This document shows positions 41,925 through 48,983 of a stretch of 64,000 bases of DNA, piece after piece (the stretch's first letter is position 1; every line of letters begins with the position of its first letter). Location of the stretch: positions 1 to 64,000 of the forward strand of contig JBKQPR010000233.1 of assembly GCA_052144935.1 (NCBI GenBank), given 5' to 3'. Source of the stretch: JOPF133 sp052144935. GTDB lineage: Bacteria; Acidobacteriota; Terriglobia; Bryobacterales; Bryobacteraceae. A program made the position numbers and the translations under genes. Below the pieces are notes generated by a model that did no database searches, was not told where the DNA came from, and saw nothing but the letters and a program-made list of their open reading frames with translations.

Positions 41925-42701
41925 ATGCCCGAAAACGGACTCTTCTCTCTGGATGGCGATGTGGCGGTGGTGATTGGCGGCGGCGGAGTCCTGGCCGGAG
42001 CGATGGCGGATGGCCTGGCGCAGGCGGGCGCCCGCATCGCCGTCGCGGGCAGGACCCAGGAACACGCCGATGCGCGCGCCGCGGCCATCGTCGCGCGGGG
42101 AGGGGAGGCCATCGGGATCCAGTGCGATGCCACCAGCAAGGCCGATCTGGAGCGCAGCCTGGCCACGGTGCTGGCGCGCTTCGGCCGGGTGGATATCCTG
42201 CTCAACGCCGCGGGAGTCAACTCGACCACGCCGTTCTTCGAGATTACCGAAGAGGAATGGCGGCGCATTCTGGATATCGACCTGAAGAGCGTGTTCCTGG
42301 CGTGCCAGGTGTTCGGCAAGGCGATGGTGGATGCGGGCCGCGGCGGGTCGATCGTCAATATCAGCTCGGCATCCTCAGGGCCGCCCCTTTCCAAGGTTTT
42401 CACTTACGGCATCGCCAAAGCGGGCGTCAACCAGATCACGCAGTTTCTGGCGCGCGAGCTCGCGCCCCACAACATTCGCGTCAACGCCATCCTGCCGGGA
42501 TTCTTTCCGGCGGAACAGAATCGCAAAGTGTTGACGCCCGAACGCGTGGCCAGCATCCTTAGCCACACTCCCATGAAGCGCTTCGGCGAGCCGAACGAAC
42601 TGGTGGGCGCGGTGGTCTACCTCGCGTCGCGGCGTGCCAGCTCGTTCGTCACCGGGTCGGTGGTGCGAGTGGATGGCGGCTTTCTGGCAATGACGATCTA
42701 A
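41925..42701 (+). CDS. Short-chain dehydrogenase/reductase, D-mannonate oxidoreductase-like
   Basis: This 258-residue SDR has the nucleotide motif written as IGGGGVLAGAMADGLA (a variant of G-x3-G-x-G), the NAAG motif, the catalytic Ser in NISSASSGPPLSKV, and Tyr-x3-Lys in YGIAKAGVNQITQFLARELA. The segment AILPGFFPAEQNRKVLTPER and the end VVRVDGGFLAMTI are like those in sugar-acid dehydrogenases such as fructuronate/mannonate oxidoreductases of the SDR type. A sugar-acid substrate is therefore the best guess. It is followed 32 bases later by a membrane glycosyltransferase in the same direction. Confidence 0.82.
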   Translation: MPENGLFSLDGDVAVVIGGGGVLAGAMADGLAQAGARIAVAGRTQEHADARAAAIVARGGEAIGIQCDATSKADLERSLATVLARFGRVDILLNAAGVNSTTPFFEITEEEWRRILDIDLKSVFLACQVFGKAMVDAGRGGSIVNISSASSGPPLSKVFTYGIAKAGVNQITQFLARELAPHNIRVNAILPGFFPAEQNRKVLTPERVASILSHTPMKRFGEPNELVGAVVYLASRRASSFVTGSVVRVDGGFLAMTI

Positions 42702-42733
42702 GCCCTACGGTTTGCTCTAGCGAGGCCGCTTGG

Positions 42734-44362
42734 ATGCGCACACGATGGCTGCTGGCGGTTTGGGCCTGTTTCCTGGTGCGTCTGCTGTTTTATTCGTCGA
42801 TGCTGCCGCTGTGGGAGGGGTACGACGAATGGGCGCACTTCGCGGTGGTTCGGGCGGGAGCGTTTGAGGGCGTGATTCTGCCGGCGCGCGACCGCGCCGT
42901 GCCGCGCGATGTGGAAGCCTCGCTGCAGCTTGCGCCGGTGCCCTGGGAGATGCGCTACCTGCCGCCGCCCTCGGTTTCGCAGGACGACTTTTGGACTCTG
43001 CCGGCAGAGGCCCGCCGCGAGCGGCAGGCGGCCTTCCGCGCCATGCCGCCCGAGTGGGGCCGCGAAACCGGCAGCGGCGGGCTGAAGGCCTACGAAGCGC
43101 TGCAGCCCCCGCTCTACTACTGGCTGATGGCGCCGGTGCTGCGCCTCGCGGGCGGCCGCGGGCTGGCCTGGCAGGTGATGGCGTTGCGCTGGATCGGTTC
43201 GCTGATCGCCTCGTTGGCCGTGCCCCTGGTCTTCAGGCTGGGACAGATCGTCTTCGCCGATGAACGGGTAGCGCTGGCCTCGGCCGCGGTGGTGGCGCTG
43301 ATGCCGGGGATGGCGCTGGATGTGGCGCGGGTGAGCAACGACTGCCTGGCGGTCGTGCTGTTCACGCTGCTCACGGTGTTGGCTGTGCAAATGCCGCGGC
43401 GCGAGTGGCTGCTAGGCATCGTGCTGGGCCTCGGCCTGCTGACGAAGGCCTACTTCCTGACGGCCGTGCCGGCGCTGGCGCTGATACTCGGAAGGCGTTC
43501 GTGGAGGCCGTTCACAGCCGCGGCGGCGGTGGCGGGCTGGTGGTACGTGCGCAACCTGGCGACCACCGGAACTCTCACGGGCCTCAGCGAATCGGTGATG
43601 CTGCGCGATACCGGCGTATGGGGCGTGCTGCGGCGCGCGCCCGCTATGCCCTGGCGCACGGCGGCCGACGCGATTCTGTTCTCGCACCTCTATTTCGGCG
43701 GCTGGAGCTCGCTGACGGTGCGAAGCTGGATGTACCACGTGTTTTACGCGGCCGCGTTGTTGGCCGCCATCGGCCTCGTGCGGCTGTGGCGCGAGCGGCC
43801 CATCAGGGCGCTGGCCGCTATTTACGCGGCCTTCTGGTTGGGCGAATTCTACAACGCCTTACTCGAGTGGTTGAGCAAGGGGCTGCCTGGCTCGATGGGA
43901 TGGTACCTTTACGCGGTCGCCGGGGCGGAGGTGGTGTTGTGCGTAGCGGGTATCGCGGCGATCGCGCCCAAGCGGATGCGGGGCTGGGCGGCGCCCATGG
44001 GAGCGCTGCTGTTCGCGCTGTTCGATCTCTACACCGTGCATGCGGTCGAGATTCCGTACTACACAGGCATGATCCGCCACAAGCTCAACGGAGCGACGGG
44101 GACGCTCCACCTGGTGGACTTTCGGGCCGTGGGATGGAGCCGCGCGTTCGAGCGGTTGACGGCATTTCAGGCCGTGCCGGAAGCGGCGCTGATGGCTCTG
44201 TGGGCGGCCTATCTGGCGGCCACCGTATTGATCGTGGGGCGGGCAATCCTGGGGTGCCCTCTGGGCCCAGCCGGCTTTCAGCCGGCCGGCCCCGCTGAAC
44301 GCCCCCTGGGCCAGCCGGAAGCTGGTCCGGACCCTGAAAGGCTGCACCACAAGGCACCTTGA
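42734..44362 (+). CDS. GT-C / DUF2142-like membrane protein
   Basis: This 542-residue protein has about twelve membrane helices, a first extracytoplasmic loop with acidic residues (LWEGYDEWAHFAVVRAG) and QPPLYYWLMAPVLRLAGGRG, which resembles the QPPLYY motif of DUF2142 and related polyprenyl-sugar transferases. Further helices include VALASAAVVALMPGMALDVA and SHLYFGGWSSLTVRSWMYHV. The last 45 residues after the final helix (GCPLGPAGFQPAGPAERPLG) are encoded by a copy of the dispersed 18-bp motif and AGCCGGC repeats, and are probably added non-conserved sequence. Sugar and acceptor are unknown. Confidence 0.7.
   Translation: MRTRWLLAVWACFLVRLLFYSSMLPLWEGYDEWAHFAVVRAGAFEGVILPARDRAVPRDVEASLQLAPVPWEMRYLPPPSVSQDDFWTLPAEARRERQAAFRAMPPEWGRETGSGGLKAYEALQPPLYYWLMAPVLRLAGGRGLAWQVMALRWIGSLIASLAVPLVFRLGQIVFADERVALASAAVVALMPGMALDVARVSNDCLAVVLFTLLTVLAVQMPRREWLLGIVLGLGLLTKAYFLTAVPALALILGRRSWRPFTAAAAVAGWWYVRNLATTGTLTGLSESVMLRDTGVWGVLRRAPAMPWRTAADAILFSHLYFGGWSSLTVRSWMYHVFYAAALLAAIGLVRLWRERPIRALAAIYAAFWLGEFYNALLEWLSKGLPGSMGWYLYAVAGAEVVLCVAGIAAIAPKRMRGWAAPMGALLFALFDLYTVHAVEIPYYTGMIRHKLNGATGTLHLVDFRAVGWSRAFERLTAFQAVPEAALMALWAAYLAATVLIVGRAILGCPLGPAGFQPAGPAERPLGQPEAGPDPERLHHKAP
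44251..44268 (+). repeat. 18-bp GC motif copy in the tail of the GT-C/DUF2142 gene
   Basis: GGGGTGCCCTCTGGGCCC, an exact consensus match in the same sense as the gene. It encodes LGCPLGPAG at the point where the conserved protein ends. Confidence 0.78.
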
Positions 44363-44380
44363 CTTGCAAGAGAACCGTTC

Positions 44381-45147
44381 ATGAGTGCGGAGAACAGACA
44401 CCTCATCCTCGATCAATTCACGCGCCAGGCCGTGCCGTTCGCGAACTCGCCGCTGGTGCGAAACGAGGGCCGCTGAGCCGGATGCTGGGCGCCGCGGAGG
44501 CCGGCGCGACGGATTCGGTCCTGGATGTGGCCTGCGGCCCCGGTGTGGTCGTGTGCGCCTTTGCCGAAGTGGTGCGGCACGCTACCGGCATCGACCTGAC
44601 TCCGGCCATGCTACAACAGGCGCGGCAATTGCAGGCGCAACGGAACCTGACCAATGTCGATTGGGTGCGGGGCGATGTCACGGAGCTGCCCTTTCGTGAC
44701 AGACAATTCTCGGTCGTGACCTCCCGTTTTGTTTTCCACCACCTGCCGGATCCGGCACTGGCTCTGAAGGAGATGGTGCGCGTATCGAAGGCCGGCGGCC
44801 GGATCATAGTGGCCGATAGCGCTCCCGCGGCGGAGAAGGCGGACGCGTTCAACTCCATGGAGCGCCTGCGCGATCCCTCGCATGGGGAGGCTCTGCCTAT
44901 CGTGGGTCTCAGCCGCTTGTTCGCCGAGGCGGGCTTGGAGGCGCCGCGCGTCGAGACCATGCGCTTGGAGGGAGACTTGGAATCCTTATTCGCGCGATCC
45001 TTTCCAAAGGACGGCGATGCCGATCGCATCCGAACACTTTTTGAGGACTCGCGGTTGGACGACCGGCTGGATATGGCGGTGCGGCGAGAGAACGGCAGGA
45101 TCGTCTACGCATGGCCGCTGGCGATTGTGACGGCGCGTAGGCAGTAG
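44381..45147 (+). pseudogene. Class I SAM methyltransferase, single-base frameshift near the N-terminus
   Basis: ATG at 44381 gives MSAENRHLILDQFTRQAVPF and ANSPLVRNEG, the usual opening of a UbiE-like methyltransferase, but the frame then meets a stop at 44474-44476. One base earlier or later the frame continues as LSRMLGAAEAGATDSVLDVA, CGPGVVVCAFAEVVRHATGI, DLTPAMLQQARQLQAQRNLT and SRFVFHHLPDPALALKEMVR to the end at 45147. The SAM motif VLDVACGPG and the post-motifs are intact. The lesion is a one-base deletion at about 44470. It may be a sequencing error, a recent pseudogene or a translation from an internal start (44482). Confidence 0.65.
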
Positions 45148-45302
45148 CCTGGCGCTCGGAAACCGCAGCTCTCGCGAAGGCGCACTTTCACACCTTGCAC
45201 GCTTCGGGCGGCGCTACATTTGGCTTGGTGCCGGGTTCCTTTTAAAGACCCGCTGGATCCGCGCCCCTGGCGGTGTCCAACATCATACAGAGGTGTAGAT
45301 TT

Positions 45303-45866
45303 ATGTCACGTTTTGCATTCCATAAGAGCGCGGTGGTGGGACTTCTTCTGTTCGGCTCGCAGTTTCTCGTCCAGGCCCAAACCACTTCGAGCGGCACAGC
45401 GGGGTTAACAGTGACCACCGGAATTGTGGGAATGACCAGCACGCAGACCGCCCAGCTCAATGTACTGAACCTGCAGGCGGCCGTTCCCGGTGTGACCGCC
45501 GCGGCGTGTCCGGCGACGCTCGAATTCTACGATGACACGGGCGCCTTGCTGAAGCGGACGCCCGTCACCAACATTCCACCGGCGACCGCGGCCTCGCTGG
45601 TCTTCAAGCCTGCGGTGCCATCGACAGCGGCGAATGCGCGGGCGCAAATCCGCGCCGTGGTTTTCACGCCATTGACCTCCGTGGCGACCCCGGTTTCGGG
45701 GCCCGGGTCGACACCGGTTATGCCGGTGATGCCGACAGTCCCGCCCTGCAGCGTCATGTCGTCGCTCGAAATTATGGACGATGCGACCGGCGACACCCAC
45801 ACCTTCACCACCGATCTGCGCGCCATCCCGCCATACATAGCCGTGCCCCTGCCGGCGGTGCAGTAG
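45303..45866 (+). CDS. Secreted protein of unknown function
   Basis: This 187-residue protein has a signal peptide (SAVVGLLLFGSQFLVQA) and a beta-rich body starting GTAGLTVTTGIVGMTSTQTA. Other strands are QLNVLNLQAAVPGVTAAACP, TLEFYDDTGALLKRTPVTNI and AQIRAVVFTPLTSV. The segment VSGPGSTPVMPVMPTVPP is a Pro-rich loop. Two cysteines (in AACPAT and PPCSVMSS) may form a disulfide. I recall related small secreted proteins in acidobacteria but not their role. The start at 45303 follows AGAGGTG at a good distance; an upstream GTG at 45273 is in frame but has no ribosome-binding site. Confidence 0.65.
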   Translation: MSRFAFHKSAVVGLLLFGSQFLVQAQTTSSGTAGLTVTTGIVGMTSTQTAQLNVLNLQAAVPGVTAAACPATLEFYDDTGALLKRTPVTNIPPATAASLVFKPAVPSTAANARAQIRAVVFTPLTSVATPVSGPGSTPVMPVMPTVPPCSVMSSLEIMDDATGDTHTFTTDLRAIPPYIAVPLPAVQ

Positions 45867-45901
45867 AAACATCCGAAAACCCCTGGCTCCACAAAGTGGC
45901 A

Positions 45902-46171
45902 TCAGTCGGCGGCGTCCCGTCCATCACCCGCCGGTTGACAGTTTGGCCGCGAGCGCCCAACAGACAACCCGCGGCCGTGCCGCATCCGCGCGGCCCATCG
46001 CCCATACCGCCGCAGCTCGGCGCGCCGGCGCCACACGAAGCGCCAGAAATCGGCGAACGTGATGCTCTCCGCGTGGAGGCCCCAGTAGGTCTCCATCCGC
46101 CATCGCAAGTACGGACTTCGCCAGGGCCGCAGCCGGTAGCCGCGGCTCAGACGCCACCACAGGCCGATCAT
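45902..46171 (-). CDS. Small conserved basic protein after the VWA gene
   Basis: The 89-residue product starts IGLWWRLSRGYRLRPWRSPY and continues LRWRMETYWGLHAESITFAD, FWRFVWRRRAELRRYGRWAA. It is rich in Trp, Arg and Tyr, and its conserved look is in the first two thirds. Similar proteins of 60-90 residues are found beside VWA or MoxR genes in acidobacteria as far as I recall. The last 25 residues read like non-conserved read-through. It begins 3 bases after the VWA gene's stop, so it is probably in that operon. The function is unknown. Confidence 0.55.
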   Translation of the reverse strand: MIGLWWRLSRGYRLRPWRSPYLRWRMETYWGLHAESITFADFWRFVWRRRAELRRYGRWAARMRHGRGLSVGRSRPNCQPAGDGRDAAD

Positions 46172-46174
46172 GGT

Positions 46175-47173
46175 CTATTTGTTGAAAGACGGAGCGCCCT
46201 TGGGAGTCGCCTGGTCGGGCGTGGCGTAATAGCCGCTGCGCGTCCGCACGGTGGGATGCCCGCTGGCGTTCACAGCGATGCGAATCTTGCGGTAGGTCCC
46301 GTCCATGGCTGCATTGATGGGCGAGTAAGTGATGGTGTATTGGCTGCGGATGTCCCGCGCTACCTGGTGCGCAATCCGATCCACTTCGCCCACATCCTTG
46401 GGAAAGAAGGTTTCGCCACCAGTGGCTTCGGCCAGGTCCCGCAAGGCCCGCTCGGCGCGCTTGGCCTCGCGGCGCTCTTCTTCGCTCAGCAGCCCCACGG
46501 CATAGATCAGCACGTCGGCCTGCTGCGAAGCCTTCACCAGGTTTTCCAGGCTGATCACGCTGCTGTTGTCGTTGCCGTCGGTCACCACCACCAGGACCTT
46601 CTTCTGCTTGTGGGCCTTCTCCTTCAAATGGTCGATCGACATCCGGATGGCGTCCCGCATGGCGGTGCCGCCGCGCGAATCGATGCGCGTCAGCGCTTCC
46701 TCGATTTCCTGGATGTCGCTGGTGAAATCCTTGCCGTGCGGGTTATCCAGAAACGCCTCGTCGTTGAAGTTGACCACGAATACCTCGTCGTCCTTGTTCG
46801 AATCCTTCGCCAGCGCCGAAGCCGCCGCCTCCACTTTGGCACGCTTGTCGCGCATGCTTCCGCTGTTGTCGATGATCAGCCCCATCGAAACCGGCACGTC
46901 CTCCCGCTTAAACGTGCGAATCGGCTGCTGCACCTCGTTCTCATACACCGTGAAGGCGCCCTGCGGCAAATCGGTAATCAAACGGCCATTCTTATCCACC
47001 ACCGTGGTGTTGCACACCACCACCCTGGTATCCGAGCGGAAAATCGTGCCGCTTTCTTCCGGTGGAACGGCGGACGATCCTTGCGGTTTGGTCTGCTGGC
47101 CGCTGAGAGCCGCGGCGGCCAGGATAGCGACGATGGGGGAGACGGCAAAAACTCGTTTATTGCGGTGGCGCAT
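46175..47173 (-). CDS. VWFA-related acidobacterial protein, second of a tandem pair
   Basis: This 332-residue protein has a signal peptide (FAVSPIVAILAAAALSGQQ) and then the TIGR03436-like module: RVVVCNTTVVDKNGRLITDL, PQGAFTVYENEVQQPIRTFK. The VWA domain follows, with the metal site DNSGSMRDK, FNDEAFLDN, the Thr-containing DSRGGTAMRDAI and VVVTDGNDNSS. The end, DIRSQYTITYSPINAAMDGT, then YRKIRIAVNASG and TRSGYYAT, is typical. The start at 47173 overlaps the previous VWA gene by 17 bases; the ORF upstream of it is antisense to nothing but lies inside the other gene. Members are secreted and of unknown partner. Confidence 0.88.
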   Translation of the reverse strand: MRHRNKRVFAVSPIVAILAAAALSGQQTKPQGSSAVPPEESGTIFRSDTRVVVCNTTVVDKNGRLITDLPQGAFTVYENEVQQPIRTFKREDVPVSMGLIIDNSGSMRDKRAKVEAAASALAKDSNKDDEVFVVNFNDEAFLDNPHGKDFTSDIQEIEEALTRIDSRGGTAMRDAIRMSIDHLKEKAHKQKKVLVVVTDGNDNSSVISLENLVKASQQADVLIYAVGLLSEEERREAKRAERALRDLAEATGGETFFPKDVGEVDRIAHQVARDIRSQYTITYSPINAAMDGTYRKIRIAVNASGHPTVRTRSGYYATPDQATPKGAPSFNK

Positions 47174-48131
47174 AATAGCCCTGCTTGAAAAACGCGCGGA
47201 GGGGAGGCAGCCCTTTCGGTTGCACCAGCTTGACCTGCACATGCCGGTACCTTCCGTCGTGGTCCTGGTTTTGCGGTTGGTAGCCCAGTACGTATTGATT
47301 GCGAAGTTCCACCCCAATCTTGGCGGCGATATCCGGCAATTCGTTCATGTTGTCCACGGCGTACTGCCGTCCACCGGTCTGCTCCGCGATTTCCGTCAGC
47401 AGCCCCTGTCCGGCGGCCTCTTCGGGAGTGCGTCCCCGGTTCGCGTAAGCTTCATAGATCCCGATGGCATATACTTGGACGTCGGCTTCCTTCACCAGGT
47501 TCTTGACTTCTCCCTCGGTGTAACGGCTATTATTGTCGCCACCGTCGGAAATGATCAGCAGCGACTTGCGCGGATTCCTGGCCTTTCTCATCTCGTGCAG
47601 CCCCAGGTAGATGGCGTCCAGCAGCGCCGTCCGTCCCTTGGACCGCGTGAAGGTGAGCCGGTTCTGAATCTCTTCCAGGTTGCGCGTGAAGGGCTGGACC
47701 AGGTCGGCCGAGTCGCTGAACTGCACCAGGAAAAATTCGTCCTCCGGGTTGGAAGTTTTGAAAAACTGGGCCACCGCCAGGCGGGATTTTTCCAGCTTCT
47801 CACCCATGCTGCCGCTGCAATCGAAGATCACTCCCACCGAGAGCGGAGCGTCCTCGCTTGAAAACTGCGAAATGATCTGCTCCTTGTGGTCTTCGAGGAC
47901 TTTGAAGTTCTCTTTGTCGAGCCCGGTGACAAACCGGTTGAAGGGGTCCGTCACGGTCACCGGGATCAGCACCAGACTGGCGTCCACACGTATATTTGCC
48001 TTCGGCAAAACCTCTGCCTTGGCAACCGGTTGCGGCCGGGGAATGACGGTGACAGGCGGTTGGGCAAGCCCCCAGACTGCCGCCAGGAAAATGGCGCCGC
48101 GCACAAACAGCTTCAAATAAGACGCCAGCAT
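47157..48131 (-). CDS. VWFA-related acidobacterial protein, first of a tandem pair
   Basis: This 324-residue protein has a signal peptide (LKLFVRGAIFLAAVWGLAQ) and the same plan as its neighbour: ASLVLIPVTVTDPFNRFVTG, LDKENFKVLEDHKEQIISQF, metal site FDCSGSMGEK, FSDSADLVQPFTRN, TRSKGRTALLDAIYLGL and IISDGGDNNSRYTE. It ends NQYVLGYQPQNQDHDGRYRH and FFKQGYYAP. The two proteins are about 35-40% alike by eye, so a tandem duplication is likely. I start at 48131; an earlier ATG at 48170 would add 13 residues. Its promoter shares the 60 bases between it and kdsB on the other strand. Confidence 0.88.
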   Translation of the reverse strand: MLASYLKLFVRGAIFLAAVWGLAQPPVTVIPRPQPVAKAEVLPKANIRVDASLVLIPVTVTDPFNRFVTGLDKENFKVLEDHKEQIISQFSSEDAPLSVGVIFDCSGSMGEKLEKSRLAVAQFFKTSNPEDEFFLVQFSDSADLVQPFTRNLEEIQNRLTFTRSKGRTALLDAIYLGLHEMRKARNPRKSLLIISDGGDNNSRYTEGEVKNLVKEADVQVYAIGIYEAYANRGRTPEEAAGQGLLTEIAEQTGGRQYAVDNMNELPDIAAKIGVELRNQYVLGYQPQNQDHDGRYRHVQVKLVQPKGLPPLRAFFKQGYYAPPQ

Positions 48132-48183
48132 ACGGGCTTGCCAGCCTTTCTTCTCCCCCAAGTCTAGCATAGGGGTTTTGTGG

Positions 48184-48189
48184 TATGAT
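48184..48189 (+). promoter_or_regulatory. Extended -10 box placed for leaderless kdsB
   Basis: TATGAT with the extended TG two bases before it ends 5 bases before the GTG at 48195. Transcription should start at 48195-48197. There is no ribosome-binding site before the GTG. Confidence 0.5.
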
Positions 48190-48194
48190 CGCGT

Positions 48195-48983
48195 GTGCCG
48201 CGTAAAATCTTGGGTGTGGTTCCGGCCCGGTTCGCGTCCTCCCGCTTCCCCGGCAAGGTTCTGGCCCAAATCTCGTCCAAAACCATGTTGCAGCACGTGT
48301 ATGAGCGCGCCTCCATGGCCCGGTACCTCACCAGCACGATTGTTGCCACAGACGACCAGCGGGTATACGAAGCCGCCCGCGGCTTCGGCGCCCCGGTGCG
48401 CATGACCCGCTCCGATCACCCCTCCGGGACCGACCGCGTGGCCGAAGTCGCCTCCGCCGAATCCGCCGCTATCGTGGTGAATATTCAGGGCGACGAGCCG
48501 CTCATTGACCCCGCCGCCATCGATGCCGCCATCCTTCCCCTGATCCACGATTCCGAGGTGGTCATGGCCACTTTGAAAAAGCGCATTGAGGATCCGCGCG
48601 AAGTGGGCGACCCCAACGTGGTGAAAGTGGTGACCAACCGCAAGGGCGACGCCATCTATTTTTCGCGCTGCCCGATCCCATTTTTTCGGAATCCGGCGGC
48701 CCCAGGCATGCACTTTAAGCATATTGGATTGTATGTATATAGACGGGACTTTCTTTTAAGTTATTCCTCGCTGCCGGTAGGCCCGCTGGAGCGCTCGGAG
48801 CGCCTGGAACAACTTCGCGCACTGGAAAACGGCTACTCCATCAAGGTGGTCGAAACCGAATATGAATCGGTGGGCGTGGACACGCCCGAAGACCTGGCCC
48901 GGGTCGCCCGCCTGTTCGAGGCGCGCCCTGTGGGCCCCGTTCCGGCGGGGTGCTCTCAGGGCCCGGAGGCGCGCCGTGGCTAA
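48195..48983 (+). CDS. kdsB: 3-deoxy-manno-octulosonate cytidylyltransferase KdsB
   Basis: This 262-residue enzyme activates KDO with CTP for lipopolysaccharide core assembly. The motifs are ILGVVPARFASSRFPGKVLA, TIVATDDQRVYEAARGFG, RSDHPSGTDRVAEVA, IVVNIQGDEPLIDP and PFFRNPAAPGMHFKHIGLYV. The end VDTPEDLARVARLFEARPVG is conserved; the last 15 residues (PVPAGCSQGPEARRG) are encoded by two copies of the dispersed 18-bp motif and are extra. The start is GTG. It overlaps pyrG by 8 bases. Downstream, pyrG makes the CTP and kdsA makes the KDO precursor, so the operon is a metabolic unit. Confidence 0.93.
   Translation: MPRKILGVVPARFASSRFPGKVLAQISSKTMLQHVYERASMARYLTSTIVATDDQRVYEAARGFGAPVRMTRSDHPSGTDRVAEVASAESAAIVVNIQGDEPLIDPAAIDAAILPLIHDSEVVMATLKKRIEDPREVGDPNVVKVVTNRKGDAIYFSRCPIPFFRNPAAPGMHFKHIGLYVYRRDFLLSYSSLPVGPLERSERLEQLRALENGYSIKVVETEYESVGVDTPEDLARVARLFEARPVGPVPAGCSQGPEARRG
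48920..48937 (+). repeat. 18-bp GC motif copy at the 3' end of kdsB
   Basis: GGCGCGCCCTGTGGGCCC, two to three changes from consensus, in frame with kdsB. Confidence 0.6.
48947..48964 (+). repeat. Second 18-bp GC motif copy at the 3' end of kdsB
   Basis: GGGGTGCTCTCAGGGCCC, two changes from consensus, 9 bases after the first copy. Together the pair encodes the extra KdsB tail. Confidence 0.6.
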
